DNA from: Streptomyces sp. NBC_00190
Lineage (GTDB): Bacteria; Actinomycetota; Actinomycetes; Streptomycetales; Streptomycetaceae
Direction of reading: 5' to 3'
Length of the DNA stretch: 64,000 nt
Assembly (NCBI RefSeq): GCF_036203305.1
Contig: NZ_CP108131.1
Location: 3,162,001 to 3,226,000 of the forward strand
Positions 9,106 to 17,426 of the stretch are shown in pieces (the stretch's first letter is position 1; each line of letters begins with the position of its first letter). Made by a program: the position numbers and the translations under genes. The notes beneath the pieces are model-generated. The model saw only the letters and a program-made list of their open reading frames with translations. It searched no databases and was not told where the DNA came from.

Positions 9106-10209
9106 ATGAGCAACCCCGCCTCCCCTTCCTCCCCCGCCCCCCTCCGCGTCGGCCTCATCGGCTACGGACTCGCCGGTTCCGTCTTCCACGCCCCCCTCGT
9201 GGCGGCCACCGACGGCCTCGTCCTCGACACGGTCGTCACCTCCGACCCGGGCCGGCAGGCCCAGGCCCGCGCCGAGTTCCCCGACGTCGAGATCACCGCC
9301 TCCGCCGACGAGCTGTGGGCGCGCGCCGGCGGCGCGGACGCCCTCGGCCTCGTGGTGATCGCCTCCCCCAACAAGACCCACGTCCCGCTCGCGACGGCCG
9401 CGCTCACCGCCGGGATCCCCGTCGTCGTGGACAAGCCGCTCGCCGCCACGGCCGCCGAGGCGCGCGAGCTCGCCGAACTCGCCGAGCGGACCGGCACGTT
9501 CCTGTCCGTCTTCCAGAACCGCCGCTGGGACAACGACTTCCTCACCCTGCGCCGCCTCCTCGCGGACGGCGAACTCGGCGAGATCCAGCGCTTCGAGTCC
9601 CGCTTCGAGCGCTGGCGCCCGCAGCTCAAGGGCGGCTGGCGGGAGTCGGGCGCGCCGGAGGAGATCGGCGGGCTGCTGTACGACCTGGGCAGCCACGTCG
9701 TCGACCAGGCGCTGGTGCTGTTCGGACCGGCGGTACGGGTCTACGCGGAGACCGACGTGCGCCGCCCGGGCGCCGAGGCCGACGACGACACCTTCATCGC
9801 GGTCACGCATGCGAACGGGATCCGCTCGCACCTCTACGTCAGCGCCACCACCGCCCAGCTCGGGCCACGCTTGCGGGTCCTGGGCTCCCGGGCCGGCTAC
9901 GTCAAGTACGGGCTCGACCCGCAGGAGGGCGCCCTGCGTGAGGGGCTGCGGCCGGGGGCGGACGCGCCATGGGGCGAGGAGCCCGAGCACCTCTGGGGCC
10001 AACTGGGCTCCGGCGAGTCCCCGTTGACCGGAGGCGGGACTCCGGTTCCGACGGCTCCGGGCGACTACCCGGCGTACTACGCGGCGGTGGCCGCCGCGCT
10101 GCGCGAGGGCGGGCCCAACCCGGTCACGGCGTACGAGGCCGCGCGGTGCCTCGATGTGCTGGAGGCGGCCCGCAGGTCGTCCCGGGACGGCGCGGTCGTC
10201 GAGTTGTGA
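9106..10209 (+). CDS. Gfo/Idh/MocA-family oxidoreductase
   Basis: A 367-residue NAD(P)-dependent sugar-type oxidoreductase. The Rossmann fingerprint GLIGYGLAGSVFHAPL starts near residue 15; VDKPLAAT near residue 110 carries the EKP-type lysine of the family, and the second half is the alpha/beta domain (GGLLYDLGSHVVDQAL near 185). Members oxidise or reduce sugars, inositols or their phosphates. The ATG at 9106 follows the palindromic operator shared with the divergent ROK regulator, so expression is probably induced by a sugar. The substrate cannot be told from sequence. Confidence 0.85.
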   Translation: MSNPASPSSPAPLRVGLIGYGLAGSVFHAPLVAATDGLVLDTVVTSDPGRQAQARAEFPDVEITASADELWARAGGADALGLVVIASPNKTHVPLATAALTAGIPVVVDKPLAATAAEARELAELAERTGTFLSVFQNRRWDNDFLTLRRLLADGELGEIQRFESRFERWRPQLKGGWRESGAPEEIGGLLYDLGSHVVDQALVLFGPAVRVYAETDVRRPGAEADDDTFIAVTHANGIRSHLYVSATTAQLGPRLRVLGSRAGYVKYGLDPQEGALREGLRPGADAPWGEEPEHLWGQLGSGESPLTGGGTPVPTAPGDYPAYYAAVAAALREGGPNPVTAYEAARCLDVLEAARRSSRDGAVVEL

Positions 10210-10305
10210 GCCGCTTCATCCCGAAAACCAGTACTTCGTGCTTGATAAACGATCTATCCTGCACAGGTTGTCGATCATCACACATGTGAAGAACGGACTC
10301 ACCCT

Positions 10306-11493
10306 GTGAAGCTGCCCCGGATCGCGTCGGTCGTGGCGGCCGCCGCGATAGCCCCGGCCGTCCTGCTCTCCTCCCCCGCCTTCGCGGCTGACACCGGATC
10401 GCCGTCCGCACCGTCGGCGCCGAGCGCGCCGACCGCGCCGAGCGCGCCGACCGCGCCCGACAAGGGACCCGCGGAGGAGAAGCCTGCGGAGGGCACCCAG
10501 GCCGCGCAGGACCGGGCCAAGATCCAGGCGATCCTGGCCGACCCGGCGAGCGGACCGGGCGTGCGCGCGGCTGCCGAGAAGGCGCTCAAGGGAACGGCCG
10601 CGCAGATGCGGCACTTCCTGGAGGTCGTCTGGCAGCAGGAGCAGTACACCGACGACCAGGTGCGGGTCAGCCAGATCCACAACGCCGGCGGCGTCGCCGT
10701 GAAGCGTGAGGCCCAGAAGGCGCTCAAGGCGGGAACGCACGCCGCCCTGAAGGAGTTCCTGACGGTCGGGCAGCACAAGGCCCGGTACGAGGACGACCAG
10801 GTGGAGCTCTTCCGGATGCTGAACGGCGCGGGCAAGGGCATCCACGACGCCGTCGTGAAGCTGCTGCGCGACGGGACTCCGGAGCAGGTGCGCCAGTTCA
10901 TCGAGACCGGCCAGCACGACGTCCGCGCGGGCGACGACCGCGTGGAGATCGCGCGCATGCTGAACGGTGCCGGCCCGGGCCTGAAGGCCGCCATCAACGC
11001 ACTCCTCGACGGGAACCCGTCCAACGCGGTCCTGCGCGAGTTCGTGAAGACCACGCAGCACACGCTGCGCGACGAGGACAACAGCGTCCTGATCTGGTCG
11101 ATGCTGAACAACGCCGGTCCGGAGCTGAAGAAGGCCGCGATCGCCGCGATCAAGGGCACGCCCGAGGACCGCGCCGCGTTCCTGAAGACCGGCCAGCACG
11201 AGGCGCGCGCCAAGGACAAGGCCGCCGAGGACGCGGCGCGCAAGACGGGCAAGGACGGGTCCGCCGGTACGGGGACGGGTACTGGCTCCGGGACGGGGAC
11301 GGGGACCACGCAGGCCGTGTCCCACACCACCGGCAACACGAACGTGGCCCCGGCGGGCGGATCCACCTCGCTCGCGAACACCGGCGCCGGTTCCGAGAAC
11401 GTCTGGCTCGCGGGCGGCAGCGCCGCCGCGCTCGCCGCGGGCGCCGGCCTGGTGCTCGCCAACCGCCGTCGCCGCACCTCGTCCGAGGGCTGA
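10306..11493 (+). CDS. ALF-repeat surface protein with LAXTG sortase signal
   Basis: A 395-residue secreted protein starting at GTG. The signal peptide runs to about residue 27 (SPAFAAD), followed by a Pro/Ala/Ser-rich spacer and at least five tandem ALF-type repeats of about 43 residues each, recognisable by motifs such as ALKEFLTVGQH, QFIETGQHD and AAFLKTGQHEA. After a Gly/Thr linker comes the cell-wall signal LANTG, a hydrophobic span and the basic end ANRRRRTSSEG. It should be attached to peptidoglycan by a class E sortase. The role of ALF repeats is unknown. It is monocistronic, with a strong hairpin just downstream. Confidence 0.82.
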   Translation: MKLPRIASVVAAAAIAPAVLLSSPAFAADTGSPSAPSAPSAPTAPSAPTAPDKGPAEEKPAEGTQAAQDRAKIQAILADPASGPGVRAAAEKALKGTAAQMRHFLEVVWQQEQYTDDQVRVSQIHNAGGVAVKREAQKALKAGTHAALKEFLTVGQHKARYEDDQVELFRMLNGAGKGIHDAVVKLLRDGTPEQVRQFIETGQHDVRAGDDRVEIARMLNGAGPGLKAAINALLDGNPSNAVLREFVKTTQHTLRDEDNSVLIWSMLNNAGPELKKAAIAAIKGTPEDRAAFLKTGQHEARAKDKAAEDAARKTGKDGSAGTGTGTGSGTGTGTTQAVSHTTGNTNVAPAGGSTSLANTGAGSENVWLAGGSAAALAAGAGLVLANRRRRTSSEG

Positions 11494-11558
11494 CCCAGGA
11501 CCGCGACGGCGACGGGACCGGAACGGAACGGACCCGGAGCCGGAGCCGGACCGCATGT

Positions 11559-11600
11559 GCGCGAGGGGCGGGCTGCCGGTGGCGGCCCCGCCCCTCGCGC
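11559..11600. terminator. Bidirectional hairpin terminator
   Basis: A perfect 14-bp stem (11559-11572 with 11587-11600) with an outer CGCATG/ATGCG extension lies between the convergent ALF-repeat gene and the FAH-family gene. It can serve both. Confidence 0.75.
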
Positions 11601-11608
11601 ATGCGCGG

Positions 11609-12466
11609 CTAGGCGCTCTTGAACTCCTGGCGCTGGCGGCCGAGGCCCTCGATCTCCAGCTCCACGACGTCACCGGCCCGCAGGTACGGCTTCGGCTCCG
11701 GCTGGCCCATGGCCACGCCGGCCGGCGTACCGGTGACGATGACATCGCCGGGGTACAGGGTCATGAACTGGCTCAGGTACCGGACGACCTCGCCGACCGG
11801 GAAGATCTGGTCCGCGGTGTTGCCGTCCTGCTTGAGCTCGCCGTTGACCCACAGCTTCACATCGAGGCCCTGCGGGTCCGGGACCTCGTCGGCCGTGACC
11901 AGCCACGGGCCGAGCGGGGTGAAGGTCTCGCAGTTCTTGCCCTTGTCCCAGGTGCCGCCGCGCTCGATCTGGAACTCGCGCTCCGAGACGTCGTTGACCA
12001 GCAGGTACCCGCCGACGTGCGCGAGGCCCTCCTCGGCGGACCCCAGGTAGCGGGCGGTGCTGCCGACGACGACGCCGAGCTCGGCCTCCCAGTCGGTCTT
12101 CACGCTGCCGCGCGGGATCAGCACGGTGTCGTCCGGGCCGACCACGGTGTCCGCGGCCTTCAGGAACAGGATCGGCTCGGCCGGCGGCTCCGCGCCGATC
12201 TCGGCCGCGTGCCCGAAGTAGTTCAGCCCGATGCCCACGATCTTGCCTATGCGGCCGACCGGGGCGCCGATCCGCAGCCCCTCGGCGTCCAGGACCGGAA
12301 GCTCGGCCGCTTCCGCCGCGTCCCGTACCCGGGAGAGGACGGAGCCGTCGGCGAGGAGAGCCCCGTCCACATCCGTGATCAGGCCGGACAGGTCACGCAC
12401 GGTGCCGTCCTGGTCGAGAAGCGCGGGGCGCTCCGACCCGACGGGTCCGACACGCAGCAGCTTCAT
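11609..12466 (-). CDS. Fumarylacetoacetate hydrolase-family protein
   Basis: A 285-residue FAHD-type hydrolase/isomerase acting on 2-oxo acids such as acylpyruvates or oxaloacetate. The start MKLLRVGPVG lies 7 bases after GGGAG; an upstream ATG would add two residues. Metal-site and fold motifs are present: KIVGIGLNYFGHAAE near residue 75, the acidic WEAELGVVVG near 125, VNDVSERE near 150, GTPAGV near 235 and a C-terminal DVVELEIEGLG. It is expressed leftward from a promoter region containing inverted repeats (12539-12576). The exact substrate is unknown. Confidence 0.85.
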   Translation of the reverse strand: MKLLRVGPVGSERPALLDQDGTVRDLSGLITDVDGALLADGSVLSRVRDAAEAAELPVLDAEGLRIGAPVGRIGKIVGIGLNYFGHAAEIGAEPPAEPILFLKAADTVVGPDDTVLIPRGSVKTDWEAELGVVVGSTARYLGSAEEGLAHVGGYLLVNDVSEREFQIERGGTWDKGKNCETFTPLGPWLVTADEVPDPQGLDVKLWVNGELKQDGNTADQIFPVGEVVRYLSQFMTLYPGDVIVTGTPAGVAMGQPEPKPYLRAGDVVELEIEGLGRQRQEFKSA

Positions 12467-12538
12467 GGGCATTCTCCCGTGGTCGTGGGTGGTCGGCCCA
12501 TGGGCGTGCCACGGGCCGGCCGATGGGTTGCGGCCATC

Positions 12539-12576
12539 GGAGGATTGGTTGATCCTCCAAGATGCCCGACCAATCC
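12539..12576. promoter_or_regulatory. Nested inverted repeats upstream of the FAH-family gene
   Basis: GGAGGAT-tggttg-ATCCTCC (12539-12558) overlaps a second pair, GGATTGGT (12542-12549) with ACCAATCC (12569-12576). The cluster lies 70-110 bases upstream of the start codon. A GntR- or IclR-type repressor site is a reasonable guess, but no regulator gene is adjacent. Confidence 0.4.
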
Positions 12577-12588
12577 GCAAGACCCTGT

Positions 12589-13263
12589 TCACAGGCTGGA
12601 ACGCGCCGCTCCGGCAGCCCGGCGCTGGAGCCAGGCGCGCTCCGCCACCGACCACGCGGTGGTCGTCAGCAGGTAGAGCCCGGCGGCCAGCGGCACCACG
12701 GCTGCGGTGATCAGCGTCCCGAACGACAGCAGAGGCAGTACGCCGCCCAGCTTGCGCATGACCTGCTGCTGCTCGGCACTCAGCTCGGCCACCGCCCCGG
12801 CGCCGGCCTTGGCCTTGGCGTTGCCCCGCCCGGTGAGCGCCGCCGGGGGCGCGGCAGCCGCCGACGCGGCAGCCCGGCGTCCCCGTACCGCGCTCCACGC
12901 GGCCACCCCCGCGATCGCCGCGAACAGCCCGAGGAACACCAGCCCCTGCGCGCCGAACAGGCCGCCCTCGCCCAGCGCCTCGGTCCACCGGGCCCCGAGC
13001 GGCGCGGCGAACAGCCGGTGCGCCAGCAGCTCGTCCGCCGAGGAGAAGGCCCGGTACATCAGGAAGAACACCGGCAGCTGCAGCAGCACCGGCAGGCACC
13101 CCGCCACGGGCGTCGCCCCGCGGAACGCGGCCCGGCTCAGCGGATGCAGGGCGAGCCGTACGAGCACGGTGAACAGCACGATCGCGGCAGCGGTCGCGGA
13201 CTCGGCCAGTACCGGCTCCAGCAGCCGGCCCAGCTCAACAACAAGATGGGTGAAAACGGACAC
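12589..13263 (-). CDS. YidC/Oxa1-family membrane insertase paralogue
   Basis: A 224-residue membrane protein, much shorter than the housekeeping YidC (about 400 residues). The core is recognisable: a first span (ATAAAIVLFTVLVRLALHPL, with the buried Arg used by insertases), a cytoplasmic loop, PVLLQLPVFFLMYRAFSS, and two more spans, including GVLPLLSFGTLITAAVVPLAAGLYLLTTT. It probably helps insert or fold a subset of membrane proteins. It starts at GTG and follows a DUF6412 gene and a sortase gene in the same direction. An unusual Ala-rich loop with GNAKAKAGAG lies between spans 3 and 4. Confidence 0.8.
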   Translation of the reverse strand: MSVFTHLVVELGRLLEPVLAESATAAAIVLFTVLVRLALHPLSRAAFRGATPVAGCLPVLLQLPVFFLMYRAFSSADELLAHRLFAAPLGARWTEALGEGGLFGAQGLVFLGLFAAIAGVAAWSAVRGRRAAASAAAAPPAALTGRGNAKAKAGAGAVAELSAEQQQVMRKLGGVLPLLSFGTLITAAVVPLAAGLYLLTTTAWSVAERAWLQRRAAGAARSSL

Positions 13264-13377
13264 GCGGGCCCTCCGAAGGGTCTCGTCGAACGTCGAAAGA
13301 GATGCGTTTCGGCGTGACGACCCGCGAGGGGCGACAACAGTGTTCAGTCAGCAGAAGGCGTGAGGTACTGCGCGCCC

Positions 13378-13713
13378 CTACGCGGCCGTCGGGACGAGAC
13401 GGCCGGGCGCCCTGGGCCGCGACCGGCCCGAAGCGTCGGGATCGCGCTGCGGCAGGAACGCCGTGCGCTGCTCGCGATCACGGATCGCGGTGCGTATTCG
13501 GTGCGGCGGCACGGGCCGCACCAGCCGTGCGGCGGCGGCCAGGGCCTCGGCTCCCACGGCGACGGTGACGGCGAGAGCGACAACGACCGCTCCCAGCCCA
13601 CCCCCCTCGCCGGCGAACAACCCGAGTGCTCCCCCGAGCAGCACCAGCACGGGCAGCAGCAGGGCCGCCGCCCGCGAGGCCCGGGAGACGAACAGGAGGA
13701 AGTGCCGAGCCAT
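13378..13713 (-). CDS. DUF6412-family membrane protein
   Basis: The start MARHFLLF follows GGGGGAGG at good spacing and gives 111 residues; an upstream ATG adds 18. One or two hydrophobic helices (about residues 10-55) are followed by a strongly conserved cytoplasmic tail with RTAIRDREQRTAFLPQRDP and DASGRSRPRAPGR, which I recognise as the DUF6412 signature. Its function is unknown. Its position between the sortase and the YidC paralogue suggests an envelope or secretion role. Confidence 0.75.
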   Translation of the reverse strand: MARHFLLFVSRASRAAALLLPVLVLLGGALGLFAGEGGGLGAVVVALAVTVAVGAEALAAAARLVRPVPPHRIRTAIRDREQRTAFLPQRDPDASGRSRPRAPGRLVPTAA

Positions 13714-13816
13714 ACGGACCTCCCCCTTCCACTCCCGCGGCACGAACCTCCGTACGAGATCCGCCACTTGCGATCGATACTAACCGGGCCCCCTGACAAC
13801 GGTCCGGGGGCGGGGG

Positions 13817-14647
13817 TCAGGACCTGAGGGTCCCCCACACCACCAGCCGGTACTTGGAGGTGTACTCGGGCGTGCACGTGGTGAGCGTGATGTACGCGCC
13901 GGGCTCGCTGTACCCCTGGCCCGGCTTCACCACGCTGTGCGGCACGGGCGCGATCACCCCGGTGTCGCGCTCGGTCGTCTCGTTCAGGACCTTCCCGACC
14001 ACGTACACGTAACGCCGCCCCTGCACGTCGACGATCAGCTCGTCCCCCTCCCGCAGCCGGTTGATGTACCGGAAGGGTTCCCCGTGCGTATTGCGGTGCC
14101 CGGCCAGCGCGAAGTTCCCCTGCGCCCCGGGCCGTGCGGTCCCGGGGTACTGCCCGGCGTACCCCTTGTCGAGCACGGTCCGCTTGTCGACCCCCTGCGC
14201 CACGGGGACGACGAGGCCGAGGCGGGGGATGCGCAGGACGGCGTACGCCTGCTCCCGGGCGGTCCGGGCCGGGCCCGGCGCCGGCCCCGACCCCCGCCCC
14301 GGCGCGCCGGCGGCGGGCGAGCGCGCGGGTGACGGCGACACGCCGTGCTCCGCGCCCCCGGAAGAAGCGGACGGCACGACGGACGGAAGGACGTCAGGGG
14401 CTTCCTCGACCGGCCCGGAAGGGGAGCCGGCCCACTCGCTCTCCAAGGCCCTGACCTGCTCACGCGCGGCGGCCGCAGCCTGCCGGTTGGTCCACCACAC
14501 CTGGTGCACCACCAGGAGCGCCACCACCACACCCACCGTGGTGATCACCTCGGCGCACACCCACAGAACCCGCGCGAACACGACCCGCCGCTCCTGCCCG
14601 CCGCGCCCCTGAACCACCACACGCATGGGATCCCGCACGGGCGGCAC
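13817..14647 (-). CDS. srtE: Class E sortase
   Basis: A 276-residue membrane-anchored transpeptidase. The GTG start follows GGGGGAGG by 7 bases. One N-terminal span (about residues 30-50) and a Ser/Pro/Gly linker precede the sortase barrel. The catalytic triad is visible: His184 in LAGHRNTHG, Cys258 in TLTTCTPEY and Arg267 in KYRLVVWG. Class E enzymes join proteins carrying LAXTG to the cell wall; two such proteins are encoded at 6811-7563 and 10306-11493. It is divergent from the TPR/SEC-C gene, with only 47 bases between. Confidence 0.88.
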   Translation of the reverse strand: MPPVRDPMRVVVQGRGGQERRVVFARVLWVCAEVITTVGVVVALLVVHQVWWTNRQAAAAAREQVRALESEWAGSPSGPVEEAPDVLPSVVPSASSGGAEHGVSPSPARSPAAGAPGRGSGPAPGPARTAREQAYAVLRIPRLGLVVPVAQGVDKRTVLDKGYAGQYPGTARPGAQGNFALAGHRNTHGEPFRYINRLREGDELIVDVQGRRYVYVVGKVLNETTERDTGVIAPVPHSVVKPGQGYSEPGAYITLTTCTPEYTSKYRLVVWGTLRS

Positions 14648-14694
14648 CTTAAGACCTCCCCCGTCAACTGACCAGCGGCAGTACGGTGTGAACC

Positions 14695-15699
14695 ATGCGC
14701 CCCGACACGCCTGCCGAGCACATCGCCGAAGCCGAGCGCCTCATCCGCACGGCGACCCGCTACCCCGAGGACCAGGAGCCGCTGCTCCTCCAGGCCGCGG
14801 CCCACCTCGAGTTGGCCGACGCACGCGATCGGGCGAGCAGCTTGTACGACCAACTACTCTCCGCTTCTCCCGCCAACCCCCATCTGATCAAGGCCCTCCA
14901 GGCGGCGAACCTCTGGGAGTACGGTCACGAGGCCGAAGCCCGCGCCCTCATCAACGGCATCCGCGCCGCCGCGCCCAAGGACCCGGCGCCCTGGGAAGTC
15001 ATCGCGGAAGCCCTGGAGACCCACGACGAACTGGAAGCCTCGCACGACTGCTTCACCGAGGCGGCGGCCCTCCTCATCGCGGACGACGCACCGCTGACCC
15101 CGGCCACCACCGCGCTCCTGACGGGCCGCCACCGCGTACGCCGCCTCCTCGCCCTCCCCCACGACGACTGGGACATGGTCGCCGACACCCGCCACATCGG
15201 CCCGATCCCGCTCGACGAACTCCACGATCCCAAGCGCATCTGGGCCCTGGGCTCCGACGACCCGGCCGAACTCCGCGCCGAGATCGCCCGCCTGCGCGCC
15301 GAACTGGGCGACCGCCGCGCCGCGCTCTCCCGCCCCTTCCCGGTGGCGATCCTCCACTGGCCCCAGCGCGAACTCGCCGAGCTCCTGACCAGCTACCCCA
15401 CCCTCGCCGTGGAGTACCCCTCGCACGAGGCCCACCTGGCGCAGGTGGAATCCTCCCTGCGCACCCTCGCCGCCTCGGGCACCACCAACCTCGGCATCGT
15501 CACGGGCAGCGTCCCCTCGTACGAGGCCTTCGCCGCTTCGGAGAAGACCTCCCCGGCCTCCCCGTCCCTCTTGGCCGAATACGCCACCACCCTCGCGGCC
15601 CGCGGCAAAGCCACCCCCTGGCCCCCCACCCCCACCTCCCCGTGCTGGTGCACCTCGGGCAAGCCGTACGCGGAATGCCACGGGACGCCGCTGCGGTAG
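14695..15699 (+). CDS. TPR protein with C-terminal SEC-C zinc motif
   Basis: A 334-residue soluble protein. Residues 1-120 form helical repeats of TPR character (LLLQAAAHLELADARDRASS, LIKALQAANLWEYGHEAEA), a less regular middle follows, and the end carries CWCTSGKPYAECHG, the Cys-x-Cys...Cys-His SEC-C motif also found at the SecA C-terminus. The motif binds zinc and mediates protein contacts. No enzymatic motif is seen. It is the last gene before the RM island and its codon use looks native. Its role is unknown. Confidence 0.75.
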   Translation: MRPDTPAEHIAEAERLIRTATRYPEDQEPLLLQAAAHLELADARDRASSLYDQLLSASPANPHLIKALQAANLWEYGHEAEARALINGIRAAAPKDPAPWEVIAEALETHDELEASHDCFTEAAALLIADDAPLTPATTALLTGRHRVRRLLALPHDDWDMVADTRHIGPIPLDELHDPKRIWALGSDDPAELRAEIARLRAELGDRRAALSRPFPVAILHWPQRELAELLTSYPTLAVEYPSHEAHLAQVESSLRTLAASGTTNLGIVTGSVPSYEAFAASEKTSPASPSLLAEYATTLAARGKATPWPPTPTSPCWCTSGKPYAECHGTPLR

Positions 15700-15882
15700 C
15701 CCGGTCAGCACCGCCGAACACGCTCAGCGCAACACCGCGAATCGCATCCCGGGAAGACCTGACATGGGACTGCCCGAGATCGTCTCCGTGCGTTAGCGTC
15801 GTCTGACATCCGCGGATATCGAGGGAAACATCCTCCACTTCCGGATGCATCCATCCCTGCGCTCCAGAGGTTTGCCGCCCAC

Positions 15883-17421
15883 ATGCCCTATTCCCCCTCC
15901 GGCGACTGGCAGTTCGACATACCCACGCTGGGGAGCAAACAGCTTCCGCCCGCTGCACGCTACGTCGAGTCCCTGGCACACCAGGGGTACGGATTCGAGG
16001 CGGCGATAGCCGACCTCGTCGACAACTCGATCGACGCGGGCGCCCGCAATGTCGTCGTCAGTTTCCTGCGCGACCGCGACCGGCTCGTCAGCCTGCTGGT
16101 GATCGACGACGGTCATGGGATGGATGACGCCGCTCTCGACGTCGCCATGGTCGTCGGAGGCCGTGAGGGCTACGGCGAAGGGGCGCTGGGGCATTTCGGA
16201 GCGGGCCTGAAAGCAGCCTCTCTCTCCCATGCGGACTCGTTGACCGTTATCAGCCGCACGAAGCGCAGTCCTGCCACCGGAAGGCGCTGGCTGACCGCTC
16301 AGGCACAGCAGGACTTCAGCTGCGACATCGTGGATCCGCGCTACTGCCAGGACCTGGTCGACCGCTACGACGGCGTCATCGGATGGCACGGCACCATCGT
16401 CCGCTGGGATGGCGTCCGCGCCTTCGATACCGTGCTTTCCGGCCAGAGCGACCGGTTCCTCAACGAACAGATCGAGAAGCTGGAGACCCATCTTGGTCTC
16501 TACCTGCACCGGTTCCTCGCCCGGGACGGGTTCCACATAGACCTCGTCGTGGAGGACGTCCGCACCAAGGAGGAACTCGACCACCGCGGAGTAGAGCCGA
16601 TCGACCCCTTCGGCTACCGGATTCCGGGGCGAGCGGGCTACCCGCGGACCTACACGGCTCCCATCGAAGGCGTCGGCGACGTCGCTCTTCAGGCCCATGT
16701 GTGGCCGCCCCGGTCCCAGCTCGTTTCCTTCCGGGGCATCGGCCCCCTGGCGGACCGGCAGGGCTTCTACATCTACCGCAACGACCGCCTCGTCCAGGCC
16801 GGCGGCTGGAACGGCATCCGCAGTGCGGAGACGCACCACAGCCTGGCCCGGATCTCGCTGGATCTTCCCTCGTCAGCGAACGGCGTGTTCAGCCTGACCG
16901 TGAAGAAGGACGGGGTGAGCGTCACCCCGGCATTCGCCCGCGGTATCGAGAAGGCCGCTGACGCGGACGGCCATTCCTTCGCCGCCTACGTGACAGAAGC
17001 GGAAGCGGTCTATCGCGAGGCTGCCCGTCGTTCCACTGAAGTGCAGCGCACGAGTGCCGTTCCGCCAGGAAAGGGCATCGATCCCAAGCTCAAGCGCACC
17101 CTCCGGGACGAGCTTCCGCAGATCGAGGGCGAGGACCCGATCACCTTCCGCTGGGAATCACTTCCGCCGGACGTCTTCTTCGACATCGACCGCGAGGATC
17201 ACGCCGTCCGGCTCAACAAGGAGTTCCGCCCAGCGTTCAGCAACGGCCGGAGAGCCGGGGCGAATGACGCTCCGGCGCTGAAGGGCCTGCTCTACCTGAT
17301 GCTCGAAAAGAACTTCCGGATGGGCCGGTCAAGCGCCCAGCGCAACGACGAGATGGCCTTGTGGAACAGTGTGCTGCTGTCTGCCGCGCGTTGTGAAATG
17401 TCTCGCGGACTGGAGCCGTAG
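15883..17421 (+). CDS. MutL/MORC-like GHKL ATPase of an RM island
   Basis: A 512-residue protein with an N-terminal GHKL ATPase domain. The N-box is ADLVDNSIDAGA (residues 43-54), where Asp44 occupies the place of the catalytic Glu of MutL (ELVENS); the G1 box is DDGHGM (75-80) and the G2 box GHFGAGLKAAS (103-113). A long second half has no nuclease motif I recognise. Homologues (HATPase_c_3 type) are encoded with Z1-domain proteins, restriction enzymes, Vsr and methyltransferases and were proposed as relatives of eukaryotic MORC proteins. It probably acts as an ATP-driven DNA clamp that modulates restriction. It starts the island and ends 5 bases before the Z1 gene. Its base composition is less GC-rich than the neighbours, suggesting transfer. 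Confidence 0.83.
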   Translation: MPYSPSGDWQFDIPTLGSKQLPPAARYVESLAHQGYGFEAAIADLVDNSIDAGARNVVVSFLRDRDRLVSLLVIDDGHGMDDAALDVAMVVGGREGYGEGALGHFGAGLKAASLSHADSLTVISRTKRSPATGRRWLTAQAQQDFSCDIVDPRYCQDLVDRYDGVIGWHGTIVRWDGVRAFDTVLSGQSDRFLNEQIEKLETHLGLYLHRFLARDGFHIDLVVEDVRTKEELDHRGVEPIDPFGYRIPGRAGYPRTYTAPIEGVGDVALQAHVWPPRSQLVSFRGIGPLADRQGFYIYRNDRLVQAGGWNGIRSAETHHSLARISLDLPSSANGVFSLTVKKDGVSVTPAFARGIEKAADADGHSFAAYVTEAEAVYREAARRSTEVQRTSAVPPGKGIDPKLKRTLRDELPQIEGEDPITFRWESLPPDVFFDIDREDHAVRLNKEFRPAFSNGRRAGANDAPALKGLLYLMLEKNFRMGRSSAQRNDEMALWNSVLLSAARCEMSRGLEP

Positions 17422-17426
17422 CCCCT

